Shown: positions 1-9,730, counted from the stretch's first letter. The stretch: DNA of 64,000 nucleotides from Clostridium tetanomorphum (GCF_017873215.1 NZ_JAGGKA010000003.1:124001-188000), one strand, 5' to 3'. A program made the numbers and translations. The notes: generated by a model not told the origin, from the letters alone.

Positions 1-533
1 CAGAGAGTGCAAGAGATGTAGTTTTTAAAGTGCTAAATATAGCAAAAGAAAATAAAATAACTATATCATTTGATCCTAATATTAGATTAAAGTTATGGAC
101 ATTAGAAGAAGCAAGACCAGTACTTTTAGATATAGCCAAAATGTCAGATATAGTTTTACCAGGAATTTCAGAAGGTGAAATGCTTTTAGGTACTAGTGAT
201 GAAAAAGAAATAGCTAATAAATTTATAGATATGGGTTCTAAAGTAGTGGCTGTGAAGCTTGGAGCACAGGGTTGTTATGTAGCAACTAAAGATAAAGCTA
301 TTTATGTAAAGGGGTACTCAATTGAAAATCCTGTGGATACTGTTGGAGCAGGAGATGGCTTTGCAGCAGGATTTTTATCAGGAATATTAAAAAATCTAAG
401 TATTGAACAATGTGGTAAATATGGTAATGGAGTAGGAGCTATGGCTACTTTGGTTCAAGGAGATATGGAAGGATTTCCTTATTTAGAACAGCTTATGACT
501 TTCATGGGAAAGAAGAAAGTTATAGATAGATAA
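1..533 (+). CDS. kdgK: 2-keto-3-deoxygluconate kinase, PfkB family (5' end outside window)
   Basis: The C-terminal part of a PfkB/ribokinase-family sugar kinase. The frame is already open at base 3 and ends at 533, leaving about 176 residues of a family usually 310-340 long. The signature DTVGAGDGFAAGF holds the catalytic Asp and the anion-hole glycines for ATP. PfkB kinases have many sugar substrates. The KDG assignment rests on context: it is followed by a TRAP transporter, uxuA and uxuB, whose product is 2-keto-3-deoxygluconate, which this enzyme would phosphorylate to KDPG. It is probably an early gene of the same operon. The internal GTG at 30 is not the real start. Confidence 0.8.
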   Translation, partial: ESARDVVFKVLNIAKENKITISFDPNIRLKLWTLEEARPVLLDIAKMSDIVLPGISEGEMLLGTSDEKEIANKFIDMGSKVVAVKLGAQGCYVATKDKAIYVKGYSIENPVDTVGAGDGFAAGFLSGILKNLSIEQCGKYGNGVGAMATLVQGDMEGFPYLEQLMTFMGKKKVIDR

Positions 534-629
534 TATATTTGTATGTTAATTATATAAAATTGGTTAGTAAAATTTATATTTTATTATTATATTATTTAAA
601 TTTATTAGATGTAAAGAGGGAGGAAAAAT

Positions 630-1652
630 ATGTTAAAGTTTATTAAAAGAACGATAGCTGCCAGTCTATTAGTTTCAATTTTAGCTTTTAGCTTAACTGG
701 GTGCGATAGTGTCACTAATGGAAAACGAATTATTCGTATATCTCATGGACAATCAGCCACTCATCCTGACCACCTAGGTCTTTTAGCATTTGAAAAATAT
801 GTAGAATCTAGATTAGGAGATAAGTATGATGTTCAAATTTTCCCTAATGAATTACTAGGACCTTCTGTAAAAGCAATAGAGTTAGCTCAAACAGGAGCCA
901 TTGATTTTGTAGTTTGTAGTACTGGTAATCTTGAAACTTTTGATAATATCTATCAAATATTTAGTATGCCATACTTATTTGATAGTGTAGATGCTTATCA
1001 TAATGTTATGGAAAATAAAGATTTAATGAGTAAAATATATAAGTCTACAGAAGCAGCTGGTTTTGAAGCAGTTACATGGTTTGAAGCAGGTTCTAGAAAT
1101 TTTTATGCTAAAGAGCCTATAAAAAAACCTGAAGATTTAAAAGGTAAAAAAATTCGTGTTATAGAAAGTCCAGCTAATGTAAGAATGATGGAATTGTTTG
1201 GAGCTGCAGCAGCACCTATGAGCTTTGGAGAAGTGTATACAGCTATACAACAGGGAGTAATTGATGGTGCAGAAAATAATGAATTAGCATTGACTAATAA
1301 CAAGCATGGAGAAGTTGCTAAATATTATGTATACAATCAACATCAAATGGTTCCTGATTTATTAATAGGAAATGTTAAGTTTTTAAATGGTTTATCACCT
1401 GAAGAAAGAAAAATATTTGATGAAGCTGCAAAAGAAGCTACAAAGGTTGAACGTTCACAATGGGACAATCAAATAAAGCATGCTATTGAACAAGCAAAAT
1501 CTATGGGAGTTAAATTTGTAAATACTGATGTAGAAGCATTTAAAGAAAAGGTACTTCCATTACATAAAGAACTATTATCAAAGAATAAGAAATTACAACC
1601 TATATATGATGAAATACAACAAATAAATAATAAGTTAAAGGAGGTTAAATAG
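630..1652 (+). CDS. dctP: TRAP transporter solute-binding lipoprotein, DctP family
   Basis: Extracytoplasmic substrate-binding protein of a tripartite ATP-independent periplasmic (TRAP) transporter, 340 residues. A lipoprotein signal peptide ends LTGC near residue 25, so the protein is probably membrane-anchored, as expected in a Gram-positive. The rest matches DctP: the GxxxxP region around LLGPSVKAIELAQTG, the segment WFEAGSRNFYAKEPIKKPED, and GQVDG-like QQGVIDGAEN. The ATG follows GAGGGAGG. The small subunit starts two bases after its stop, and the permease follows. Being between kdgK and uxuAB suggests that a hexuronate such as glucuronate, fructuronate or a related aldonate is the ligand. 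This is an inference. Confidence 0.88.
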   Translation: MLKFIKRTIAASLLVSILAFSLTGCDSVTNGKRIIRISHGQSATHPDHLGLLAFEKYVESRLGDKYDVQIFPNELLGPSVKAIELAQTGAIDFVVCSTGNLETFDNIYQIFSMPYLFDSVDAYHNVMENKDLMSKIYKSTEAAGFEAVTWFEAGSRNFYAKEPIKKPEDLKGKKIRVIESPANVRMMELFGAAAAPMSFGEVYTAIQQGVIDGAENNELALTNNKHGEVAKYYVYNQHQMVPDLLIGNVKFLNGLSPEERKIFDEAAKEATKVERSQWDNQIKHAIEQAKSMGVKFVNTDVEAFKEKVLPLHKELLSKNKKLQPIYDEIQQINNKLKEVK

Positions 1653-1653
1653 C

Positions 1654-2139
1654 ATGAAAAGTCTCAAAATGATGATAAATAAAATATTAGAAATAGTATG
1701 TATACTTCTATTTGCATTTATAACAATTGTGGGAACTTATCAGATTATAACAAGATATGTATTTAATGCTCCTAGTACAGTTTCAGAGGAATTATTAACA
1801 TTTTCATTTACATGGATGGCACTTTTAGCTTCTGCATTGGTTTTTGGAAAACGTGATCATATGAGAATGGAATTTGTTGCAAACCTATTCAAAGGCAAAT
1901 CTGCAGTAATTTTAAGTATTATATCAGAGATATTGGTATTAATTTTTTCTGCTGTAGTACTTGTTTATGGAGGAATTCAAATAACAAAACTTACTGCATT
2001 ACAGATTACAGCTTCATTAGGAGTTCATATGTCTTATGTATATAGTGTAGTTCCTATAAGTGGAGTTTTAATAGTAATATACAATATTATAAATATAAAT
2101 GAATTGATTTTACAATTGAAATCAGAAAATTCTAGATAA
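1654..2139 (+). CDS. dctQ: TRAP transporter small membrane subunit, DctQ family
   Basis: 161-residue membrane protein with four predicted hydrophobic segments, the usual DctQ layout. The motif ITRYVFNAPSTVSEEL after the first helix is typical of the family (R-Y-x-F-x-x-P...W-x-EE). It forms the membrane complex with DctM and is required for sodium-driven uptake of the ligand delivered by DctP. The ATG is preceded by AAGGAGG, which overlaps the end of dctP, so the two are translationally coupled. Confidence 0.87.
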   Translation: MKSLKMMINKILEIVCILLFAFITIVGTYQIITRYVFNAPSTVSEELLTFSFTWMALLASALVFGKRDHMRMEFVANLFKGKSAVILSIISEILVLIFSAVVLVYGGIQITKLTALQITASLGVHMSYVYSVVPISGVLIVIYNIININELILQLKSENSR

Positions 2140-2155
2140 AGGGGGAGGAATTTAC

Positions 2156-3466
2156 ATGAGTATAGCGCTAATATCAGGACTAATAATAGCAATTGTTTTA
2201 ATAGTTCTACTACTTGCAGGCATTCCAATTGCAATTGCATTAGGTATATCTTCAATACTAGCTATATTACCAACACTGAACTTTGATGCTGCAGTTTTAA
2301 CAGGGGCACAAAGAACTTTTTCAGGAATATCTGTATTTACATTAATAGCTATACCGTTCTTTATTTTAGCAGGTAACATTATGAATAAAGGTGGAATAGC
2401 TCTAAGACTAATAAATTTTGCAAAAATTTTAACTGGTAGAGTACCAGGAGCACTAGCACATACAAACTCCATTGCAAATATGATGTTTGGAGCTATTTCG
2501 GGATCAGGAGTTGCAGCAGCTTCAGCTATGGGTTCAATGATAGGACCAATTGCGGAGAAAGATGGCTATGATCGTGATTATATGGCCACTGTAAATATAG
2601 CAACTGCACCAACAGGACTATTAATACCTCCAAGCAATGTACTTATAACTTATTCTCTTGTAAGTGGTGGAACTTCGGTAGCAGCATTATTTATGGCAGG
2701 ATATATTCCAGGATTTTTATGGGGACTTGGTTGTATGCTGGTTGCATATTTCATAGCACGTAAAAATGGATATCGCAGTACTGAACGAGTTACTTTAAAA
2801 CAAGCGTTAAAAGTAACATTAGAAGCAATACCAAGCTTATTATTAATTATAATTGTTATTGGTGGAATTATTGCTGGTATATTTACAGCTACAGAGGGAT
2901 CAGTAGTAGCCGTTGTTTATAGTTTAATACTATCTTTATTCTTTTATAAAACAATAAAGTTTAAAGATTTATATGAAATTTTTAAAGACAGCGCTGAAAT
3001 GACTGGAATAATAGTATTCTTGATTGGTGTATCAAGTATTATGGCATGGGTTATGGCCTTTACAGGAATTCCTACTGCTATTTCAAAGTCATTATTAAGT
3101 ATTAGTAGTAACCAGATAGTAATATTATTAATTATTAATATTGTACTATTATTTGTAGGAACTTTCATGGATATAACACCTGCAATCCTTATATTTACAC
3201 CTATATTCTTGCCAATATGTAAGAGTTTTGGAATGTCAGCAATTCAATTTGGAATAATGATAACATTCAATTTATGTATAGGTACAATTACACCACCAGT
3301 AGGGAATATACTATTTGTTGGTGTTAAGGTAGCAAAGACAAAAATTGAAAATGTAATGAAAAAGTTAATACCATATTATGTAGCTATTTTTATTGTATTG
3401 ATGCTTACAACTTATGTACCTAAGGTTTCCATGTGGTTACCTTTATTAATGGGATATAAGAAATAG
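2156..3466 (+). CDS. dctM: TRAP transporter large permease, DctM family
   Basis: 436-residue polytopic membrane protein, the ion-coupled permease subunit of the TRAP system. Family motifs are visible: FILAGNIMNKGGIA, a Gly/Ser-rich GAISGSGVAAASAMGSMIGPIAEKDGYD, APTGLLIPPSN, and FVGTFMDITPAILIFTPIFLPI near the C terminus. Length and the absence of gaps point to a working protein. The start follows GGGGGAGG and lies 16 bases after dctQ. It would import an organic acid with sodium. The substrate is inferred as a hexuronate-pathway compound from the neighbouring uxu genes. Confidence 0.88.
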   Translation: MSIALISGLIIAIVLIVLLLAGIPIAIALGISSILAILPTLNFDAAVLTGAQRTFSGISVFTLIAIPFFILAGNIMNKGGIALRLINFAKILTGRVPGALAHTNSIANMMFGAISGSGVAAASAMGSMIGPIAEKDGYDRDYMATVNIATAPTGLLIPPSNVLITYSLVSGGTSVAALFMAGYIPGFLWGLGCMLVAYFIARKNGYRSTERVTLKQALKVTLEAIPSLLLIIIVIGGIIAGIFTATEGSVVAVVYSLILSLFFYKTIKFKDLYEIFKDSAEMTGIIVFLIGVSSIMAWVMAFTGIPTAISKSLLSISSNQIVILLIINIVLLFVGTFMDITPAILIFTPIFLPICKSFGMSAIQFGIMITFNLCIGTITPPVGNILFVGVKVAKTKIENVMKKLIPYYVAIFIVLMLTTYVPKVSMWLPLLMGYKK

Positions 3467-3494
3467 AAATAACATAAACTAGGAGGAAAAACTT

Positions 3495-4568
3495 ATGAAA
3501 ATGACATTAAGATGGTTTGGTAGCAAACATGATTCAGTTACTCTTGAACAAATAAGACAAATTCCTAACGTTACAGGTGTTATTACAACACTTTATGATA
3601 TTCCTGCTGGAGAAGTATGGCCTTTAGAAAATATTTTAAAGTTAAAAGAGGAAGTTGAAGCAAGTGGTCTTAAAATAGAAGGAATAGAAAGTGTAAATAT
3701 ACATGATGCTATAAAAATAGGCTTACCTGAAAGAGAAAAGTTTATTGAAAATTATATAGTGACTCTAGAGAATTTAGCTAAAGCAGGTATTAACATGGTT
3801 TGTTATAATTTTATGCCTGTATTTGATTGGACTCGTTCAGAATTAGCAAAGAAAAGAGAAGATGGTTCTACTGTTTTATCATATGATCAAGATTTAATAG
3901 ATAAAATTGATCCTGAAAAAATGTTTAGCCAAATTGATAACAATAGCAATGGCTTTGTAATGCCAGGTTGGGAACCAGAAAGACTAGAACATGTAAAAGA
4001 ATTATTTGAAAAATATAAAGATGTGGACAATGAAAAACTATTTGATAATCTTGTATACTTTTTAAATAGAATTCGTCCAGTTTGTGAAAAATACAATATA
4101 ATGATGGCAATTCATCCAGATGATCCTGCATGGCCTGTATTTAATTTGCCAAGAATTATAAATAATAGAGAAAATATTTTAAAACTTTTAAAAGCAGTAG
4201 ATGCAAAATTTAATGGACTTACTTTATGTACAGGCTCTCTAGGATCAAATCCTAATAATGATATCTGTGATATAATTCGTGCTGCAAAAGGAAGAATTCA
4301 TTTTGCACATATACGTAATGTAGTTCATCATGCACCAGGTAAATTTGATGAAGCTGCTCATTTATCAAAGGATGGCTCCCTAGATATGTATGAAATAATG
4401 AAAGTATTATGCGATATTAGATTTGATGGCCCAGTACGTCCTGACCATGGTCGTGCTATTTGGGATGAAGTTGCAATGCCAGGATATGGATTATATGACC
4501 GTGCACTAGGAGCAGCTTACTTAAATGGATTAGAAGAGGCAATTAAAAAATCAAGTAAAATAAAATAG
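3495..4568 (+). CDS. uxuA: mannonate dehydratase
   Basis: UxuA converts D-mannonate to 2-keto-3-deoxygluconate in the glucuronate branch of hexuronate catabolism, in the cytoplasm. At 357 residues it has family length. The N terminus MTLRWFGSKHDSVTLEQIRQIP, the substrate region AIHPDDPAWPVFNLPRI, the metal/substrate residues in LTLCTGSLGS and IHFAHIRNV, and RPDHGRAIWDE are all characteristic UxuA stretches. AGGAGG lies seven bases before the ATG. It sits between the TRAP permease and uxuB, so uptake and breakdown are one unit. Confidence 0.94.
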   Translation: MKMTLRWFGSKHDSVTLEQIRQIPNVTGVITTLYDIPAGEVWPLENILKLKEEVEASGLKIEGIESVNIHDAIKIGLPEREKFIENYIVTLENLAKAGINMVCYNFMPVFDWTRSELAKKREDGSTVLSYDQDLIDKIDPEKMFSQIDNNSNGFVMPGWEPERLEHVKELFEKYKDVDNEKLFDNLVYFLNRIRPVCEKYNIMMAIHPDDPAWPVFNLPRIINNRENILKLLKAVDAKFNGLTLCTGSLGSNPNNDICDIIRAAKGRIHFAHIRNVVHHAPGKFDEAAHLSKDGSLDMYEIMKVLCDIRFDGPVRPDHGRAIWDEVAMPGYGLYDRALGAAYLNGLEEAIKKSSKIK

Positions 4569-4592
4569 TGAAAATACAAGGAGGGGAATGCC

Positions 4593-6200
4593 TTGAAACT
4601 TACACAAGAAGAATTAAGCAATAATAAACTTTGGGAAGAAGCTGGTTTTGAATTACCTAAATTTGATAGAGATAAAATGATAAAGAATACTAAAGAAAAT
4701 CCAGAGTGGATACATTTTGGTGCAGGAAATATATTTCGTGCTTTTCCAGCAGCGGTTTGCCAAGATCTATTAAATAGAGGAATATTAAATACAGGTATAA
4801 TAGTAGCTGAAGGATACGACTATGAAATAATTGAAAAAAGTTATAAAAAATATGATGATTTAAATGTTTTAGTAACACTAAAAGTTAATGGAACCCTAGA
4901 AAAGAAGGTAATAGGAAGTATTGCAGAATCTTTATGTGTGGATACAAATAATTCAAATGACTGGAATAGACTAAAAGAGATATTTAAAAGCAATATTTTA
5001 AAAATGGTGTCCTTTACAATTACGGAAAAAGGTTATAGTTTAAAGAATGGAAAAGATGAATTTTTAAAGGATGTAGATAATGATTTTAAAAATGGTCCTT
5101 CTTCTGTAACAAGTTACATGGGTAAATTGGTAGCTTTATGTTATGAGAGATTTAAATGTGGAAGATTACCACTAACATTAGTAAGTATGGATAACTGTTC
5201 TCACAATGGTACTAAGTTAGAAAATGCTATTAAAGCTTTTGCAAAGCATTGGGTAGACAACAAATTGGTAGAAGCTGAATTTTTAACTTATGTAAGTGAG
5301 AATATATCTTATCCATGGACTATGATAGATAAAATTACACCAAGACCTGCCCAGTCTGTTATAAATATGCTAAAAGAAGCAGGATTTGAAGATACTGAAG
5401 CAATTATGACTTCAAAAAACACATATATTGCACCTTTTGTTAATGCGGAAGAACCTCAGTATTTAGTTATTGAAGACAATTTTAAAAATGGTGGTCTTCC
5501 ACTTGATAAGGGAGGGATTATTTACACAAATAAAGAAACTGTAGACAAAGTAGAAAAAATGAAGGTTTGTACTTGTTTAAATCCTCTTCACACAGCATTA
5601 GCTATTTACGGATGTTTATTATCTTACACTAAAATATCTGATGAAATGAAAGATGATGAGCTTGTAACATTAATAAAAAATGTAGGATATAAAGAAGGAT
5701 TACCTGTTGTGGTAAACCCAAAAATTATATCACCTAATGATTTTATAGACGAAGTAATGAAGGTACGTTTACCAAATCCATTTATGCCAGATACTCCACA
5801 AAGAATTGCTTGTGATACTTCACAAAAGTTAGGCATACGTTTTGGTGAAACTATAAAAGCTTATGTTAAAAGTTCTGAACTAGATGTTAAAGACTTAACA
5901 TTTATACCTCTTGTTATAGCAGGATGGTGTCGTTATCTAATGGCTATAGATGATAAAGGAAATAAATTTGAATTAAGCCCAGATCCTTTACTTTCATCAG
6001 TAACTCCAATAATAGATAATGTTAAGCTAGGCAATACTGAAAATATTCATGAAACTTTAATAAAGATTTTATCCAATAAAGCAATCTTTGGTGTTGATTT
6101 ATATGAAGTAGGTTTAGGTGAAAAAATTGAGAACTACTTTAAAGAATTAATTGCTGGAGAAGGTGCTATTCGTTCAACCTTAAAGAAATATTGTAAATAA
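4593..6200 (+). CDS. uxuB: D-fructuronate reductase (mannitol dehydrogenase family)
   Basis: NAD-dependent long-chain polyol dehydrogenase family protein of 535 residues, the usual length of clostridial and Bacillus UxuB. It would reduce D-fructuronate to D-mannonate, the substrate of UxuA immediately upstream. The N-terminal Rossmann part contains WIHFGAGNIFRAFPA. The C-terminal catalytic domain contains the family Lys in KMKVCTCLNPLHTALA and the segment MPDTPQRIACDTSQKLGIRFGE. The start is TTG, chosen because AAGGAGGGG is correctly spaced before it. It is the last gene of the operon, with a terminator immediately downstream. Confidence 0.92.
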   Translation: MKLTQEELSNNKLWEEAGFELPKFDRDKMIKNTKENPEWIHFGAGNIFRAFPAAVCQDLLNRGILNTGIIVAEGYDYEIIEKSYKKYDDLNVLVTLKVNGTLEKKVIGSIAESLCVDTNNSNDWNRLKEIFKSNILKMVSFTITEKGYSLKNGKDEFLKDVDNDFKNGPSSVTSYMGKLVALCYERFKCGRLPLTLVSMDNCSHNGTKLENAIKAFAKHWVDNKLVEAEFLTYVSENISYPWTMIDKITPRPAQSVINMLKEAGFEDTEAIMTSKNTYIAPFVNAEEPQYLVIEDNFKNGGLPLDKGGIIYTNKETVDKVEKMKVCTCLNPLHTALAIYGCLLSYTKISDEMKDDELVTLIKNVGYKEGLPVVVNPKIISPNDFIDEVMKVRLPNPFMPDTPQRIACDTSQKLGIRFGETIKAYVKSSELDVKDLTFIPLVIAGWCRYLMAIDDKGNKFELSPDPLLSSVTPIIDNVKLGNTENIHETLIKILSNKAIFGVDLYEVGLGEKIENYFKELIAGEGAIRSTLKKYCK

Positions 6201-6209
6201 TTTATATGC

Positions 6210-6241
6210 AAAGCGCTGAAAAATTTGTTTTTCAGCGTTTT
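6210..6241 (+). terminator. Terminator of the hexuronate operon
   Basis: Arms CGCTGAAAAA and TTTTTCAGCG pair around a four-base loop and run into TTTT. It lies ten bases after the uxuB stop. Confidence 0.8.
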
Positions 6242-6526
6242 GTATTTATTAATTGGAAATATTTTTTTTACTATTAGCATTACAAAAAATTTTCAATTAA
6301 GATTTTTATAGAGCAGCAACCAAAAAAGAAAAATCTATTTTTATAGCAATTTTACCAAGTGAATTGAAAAACAAAAGTAGTGTAACCTGAGTTATATCAG
6401 TGGTTTATATAGGAATTTTTATAGAAATTTCTATTTTATAAAATCACCTGGTAAATTTTCTAAGAAACCTTGAGATTTCAATGGTTTTGTGCTATTCTTA
6501 ATTTTAAGGAATGTTGATTTTACAGT
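6242..6526 (+). other. CRISPR leader region, no gene
   Basis: A 285-base AT-rich stretch without an ORF, ending directly at the first CRISPR repeat. The most degenerate repeat is at the far (right) end of the array, so this left side is the probable leader and holds the promoter and adaptation signals. The leader assignment is by position only. Confidence 0.55.
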
Positions 6527-7015
6527 GTTGAACATTAACATAGGATGTATTTAAATATATAATTGCGTTCAGTAAATCGTACCATCCTGTGTGTTGAACA
6601 TTAACATAGGATGTATTTAAATCACATTGGTGGACTTAATGCAAGAAGAATGTTTGAGTTGAACATTAACATAGGATGTATTTAAATGCATATAAATCAT
6701 TGCCCATACTAAGCATGAAGTGAGTTGAACATTAACATAGGATGTATTTAAATAAGTAATAGTCCTAGATATGAAATACATAAAAATAGTTGAACATTAA
6801 CATAGGATGTATTTAAATTTAATTTGATTTATAACTTTGTTATTTGCATCTCTAGTTGAACATTAACATAGGATGTATTTAAATAAGAACTACTGATGCT
6901 TGATAGAGAATTAAGTTTTGTTGAACATTAACATAAGATGTATTTAAATCACGTTGCTTTACAATGATAATAAGGTCTTTCTAAAGCTGAACATTAACAT
7001 ATGATGTATTATTAT
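6527..7015 (+). CRISPR. CRISPR array, 8 repeats and 7 spacers, type I-B-like
   Basis: A 30-base repeat begins GTTGAACATTAACATAGG and ends TGTATTTAAAT. It starts at 6527, 6593, 6658, 6724, 6789, 6855, 6920 and 6986. Spacers are 35 or 36 bases and all differ. The first six repeats are identical, the seventh has one change (AGGATG to AAGATG), and the eighth is eroded at both ends, as is normal for the leader-distal end. The ATTTAAAT 3' end and 30-base length fit the clostridial type I-B class. No cas gene is present in the window, so the array depends on cas genes elsewhere or is orphaned. Confidence 0.97.
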
Positions 7016-7100
7016 ATATAGAAAAACTTCTGTATCTATGAAAAGATTAGAAAGTTTTTTGATGTATTGAGGTAAATAGAATAAAAATGTTTAATCAATC

Positions 7101-7137
7101 TTCCGCTTTTATGTGCTATATAAAAGCGGGAATTTTT
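7101..7137 (+). terminator. Hairpin followed by T-run, downstream of the CRISPR array
   Basis: Arms TTCCGCTTTTAT and ATAAAAGCGGGAA flank a six-base loop, followed by TTTTTA. It probably ends the array transcript. No other gene lies upstream on this strand since uxuB. Confidence 0.65.
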
Positions 7138-7301
7138 ACTTTTGGAGAGATTTTGAATTGTTGAAGTTAAATGCTGGTTTTAAATTAATGATTAAGCACA
7201 TAGATTTATTACTTTGAAATTTTACATACTATTGTGTTATGTTTATAATAATTAATACGAAATTAAAAGAAGTGGATAAGTAGCTGGAAAGGGAAGATAC
7301 A

Positions 7302-8345
7302 ATGGATATAGTAAAAATAAAGGAAAAACTTAATTCAAATGAATATGATTTTTTAAGAAATAATTATAATTTAAATAATAATATAATATTGCTAACTTTA
7401 GGTGGAAGTTATTCTTATGGACTAAATAGTGAAAATAGTGATCTGGATATAAGAGGTATAGCTTGTAATACAAAAGAAGAAATATTAACTATGAAGTGTA
7501 GGGATAAACCTTATGAGGATATAGAAACAGATACGGTTATTTATACTTTATCTCAAATAATAGATTTACTATGTAATTGTAATCCTAATACAATAGAAAT
7601 TTTAGGATGTAAAGAGGAACATTATTTTATTTTAAAGAAAGAAGGAAAACTTTTAAAAGATAATGCAGATGTGTTTTTATCACAGAAAGCAATTTCAAGC
7701 TTTAGTGGCTATGCTAATTCACAATTACGAAGATTAGAAAACGCTTTAGCTAGAGATAGTTATTCTAAACAAGAAAAGGAAAAGCATATTTTAGAAACTA
7801 TTAATTCCATGTTTTTAAAGCTAAGTGATAGATTTAAGGATATAAAAGAAGGAAGCAAGTTACAACTTTATATTGATAAATCTGAGAAAGAAGCCTATGA
7901 AGAAGAGATTTTTATGGATATAATATTAAACAAGTATCCTTTAAGAGATTTCAAAAATATCTATAGTGATATTTTTAATATTATAAATGATTATGATAAA
8001 TTAAATCATAGAAATAATAAAAAAGATAAACCACATCTAAATAAACATATAAGTCACTTATTTAGATTATATATAATGGGTACTGAGATATTAGAAGGAA
8101 AAGGCATAAATACTTATAGAGAAGAAGATAGACAGTTTTTATTCGATTTAAAAAATGGTAAATATGTAACTAAAAAAGCTAATGGAGAAGATGATTATAG
8201 TTTTGTTTTTGAGCTATTAAATCCTTATATTAAAAGATTTAATTATGCAAAGGAGAATACAGACTTACCCGAAAATCCTGATATAAATAAAGTAAATGAC
8301 TTAGTAATGGAAATTAACAGGAGCGTGCTTAAAGGTGATGAATAA
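7302..8345 (+). CDS. Predicted nucleotidyltransferase, YcgL/pol-beta superfamily
   Basis: 347-residue protein whose N terminus carries the nucleotidyltransferase core: GGSYSYGLNSENSDLDIRGI near residues 32-52, with the G-S and D-x-D metal-binding pattern. This places it with the predicted nucleotidyltransferases of the YcgL group. The substrate is unknown. The C-terminal two thirds are mostly helical and charged. It overlaps the start of cca, another nucleotidyltransferase, and the pair may be co-transcribed. The ATG follows GGAAAGGGAAG. No catalytic residue is obviously missing. Confidence 0.75.
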   Translation: MDIVKIKEKLNSNEYDFLRNNYNLNNNIILLTLGGSYSYGLNSENSDLDIRGIACNTKEEILTMKCRDKPYEDIETDTVIYTLSQIIDLLCNCNPNTIEILGCKEEHYFILKKEGKLLKDNADVFLSQKAISSFSGYANSQLRRLENALARDSYSKQEKEKHILETINSMFLKLSDRFKDIKEGSKLQLYIDKSEKEAYEEEIFMDIILNKYPLRDFKNIYSDIFNIINDYDKLNHRNNKKDKPHLNKHISHLFRLYIMGTEILEGKGINTYREEDRQFLFDLKNGKYVTKKANGEDDYSFVFELLNPYIKRFNYAKENTDLPENPDINKVNDLVMEINRSVLKGDE

Positions 8346-8349
8346 ACAT

Positions 8350-9699
8350 ATGAAAATACACATACCTAAATCTGTGGAACTTATTATAAATACCTTAGAA
8401 GAACATAATCATGAGGCATATATTGTAGGTGGTTGTGTTAGGGATAGTATATTAAATAAAACACCTAATGATTGGGATGTTACAACAAATGCTAAAGCGG
8501 AACAGGTTGAAAAAATTTTTAAAAATAGAGGATTTAAAGTTATAGAAACAGGAATTAAACATGGAACAGTTACGATAATCATTGATAATGTAGGTTATGA
8601 AGTAACTACTTATAGAATTGATGGTGAATATTTAGACGGTAGACATCCTGACAAAGTAGAATTTACAAGCAGCTTAAAGGAAGACTTAAGTCGTAGGGAT
8701 TTTACTATAAATGCAATAGCCTATAATCATACGGAAGGAATAGTTGATTATTTTGAAGGCATCAAAGATTTAAAAAACAAAGTTATTACATGTGTAGGAG
8801 ATCCTTTAAAAAGATTTTCAGAAGATGCTTTAAGAATGATGAGAGCGGTAAGATTTTCAGCACAATTAGATTTCAAAATTGAATATAATACAGAAGATGC
8901 TATAAAATCTTTAAGTGATAATATTAAATTTGTGTCCATGGAGCGAATTAAAGAGGAATTTGATAAGATACTTTTATCAGATAATGTGGATAAAATACGC
9001 AACTTAAATTGCTATGGATTAATGACACATTTTTTACCTGAATACAATATATGTGAAGTTACCCCTCAAAACAATCCATATCATATTTTTGATGTTGGAA
9101 TACATTTAATTCGTAGCGTAGAAAATATTGAAAAAAATTTATATTTAAAGTTAACTATGTTGCTTCATGATATTTGTAAACCTCAGTGCAAAACTACAGA
9201 TGAATTAGGTATAGATCATTTTTATGTACATGGTTATAAATCAGCAGAAAAGGCAAGAGAAATTCTCAAAAGAATGAAGTATGACAATAAAACAATAGAA
9301 AAAGTATATACTTTAATAGAATATCATGATCATGAAGTATACAGTAATAAATCTATTAGAAAGTTATTAAATAAAATAGGTGAGGAATTATTTTGGGATT
9401 TGTTAAAGGTAAAAGAAGCTGATATAAAGGCTCAAAACCCCAAATTTTATGAAGAAAGGCATAAAAGATTATTAGAAGTACAAGAAAAATTAAATAATAT
9501 TTTACAGAAGAAGCAATGCTTTAGCTTAAAGGATTTAGCTATTAATGGTAAGGACTTAATTCAGTTAGGGCTAGCTCAAGGAAAAGAAATAGGAAAGATA
9601 TTAAATGAATTGTTAGAAAAAGTTATAGAAAATCCAGAATTGAATACTAGAGAAAAACTGATAAATATAATAAAAGATAAAGAAGACATAAATATGTAA
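8350..9699 (+). CDS. cca: CCA tRNA nucleotidyltransferase with HD domain
   Basis: Class II poly(A)-polymerase/CCA-adding enzyme that adds or repairs the 3' CCA of tRNA. The head domain has YIVGGCVRDSILNKTPNDWDVTT, including the G-G-x-x-R-D motif and the catalytic D-x-D. The RRDFTINAIAY and RFSEDALRMMRAVRFSAQL motifs follow. A C-terminal HD-type phosphohydrolase region contains LLHDICKP and YHDHE. The reading frame is open from a GTG at 8335 and an ATG at 8338, but AAAGGTGAT at 8332-8339 is best placed for the ATG at 8350, giving 449 residues. Confidence 0.92.
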   Translation: MKIHIPKSVELIINTLEEHNHEAYIVGGCVRDSILNKTPNDWDVTTNAKAEQVEKIFKNRGFKVIETGIKHGTVTIIIDNVGYEVTTYRIDGEYLDGRHPDKVEFTSSLKEDLSRRDFTINAIAYNHTEGIVDYFEGIKDLKNKVITCVGDPLKRFSEDALRMMRAVRFSAQLDFKIEYNTEDAIKSLSDNIKFVSMERIKEEFDKILLSDNVDKIRNLNCYGLMTHFLPEYNICEVTPQNNPYHIFDVGIHLIRSVENIEKNLYLKLTMLLHDICKPQCKTTDELGIDHFYVHGYKSAEKAREILKRMKYDNKTIEKVYTLIEYHDHEVYSNKSIRKLLNKIGEELFWDLLKVKEADIKAQNPKFYEERHKRLLEVQEKLNNILQKKQCFSLKDLAINGKDLIQLGLAQGKEIGKILNELLEKVIENPELNTREKLINIIKDKEDINM

Positions 9700-9700
9700 G

Positions 9701-9730
9701 AAAAAAAGAACCCCAAATATTAAAGGGGTC
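9701..9730 (-). terminator. Terminator overlapping the end of the small minus-strand gene
   Basis: On the minus strand ACCCC and GGGGT arms flank a ten-base AT loop and lead into a T-run (the A-run at 9701-9707). The stop codon of the small gene lies inside the hairpin. It also faces the end of cca. Confidence 0.65.
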
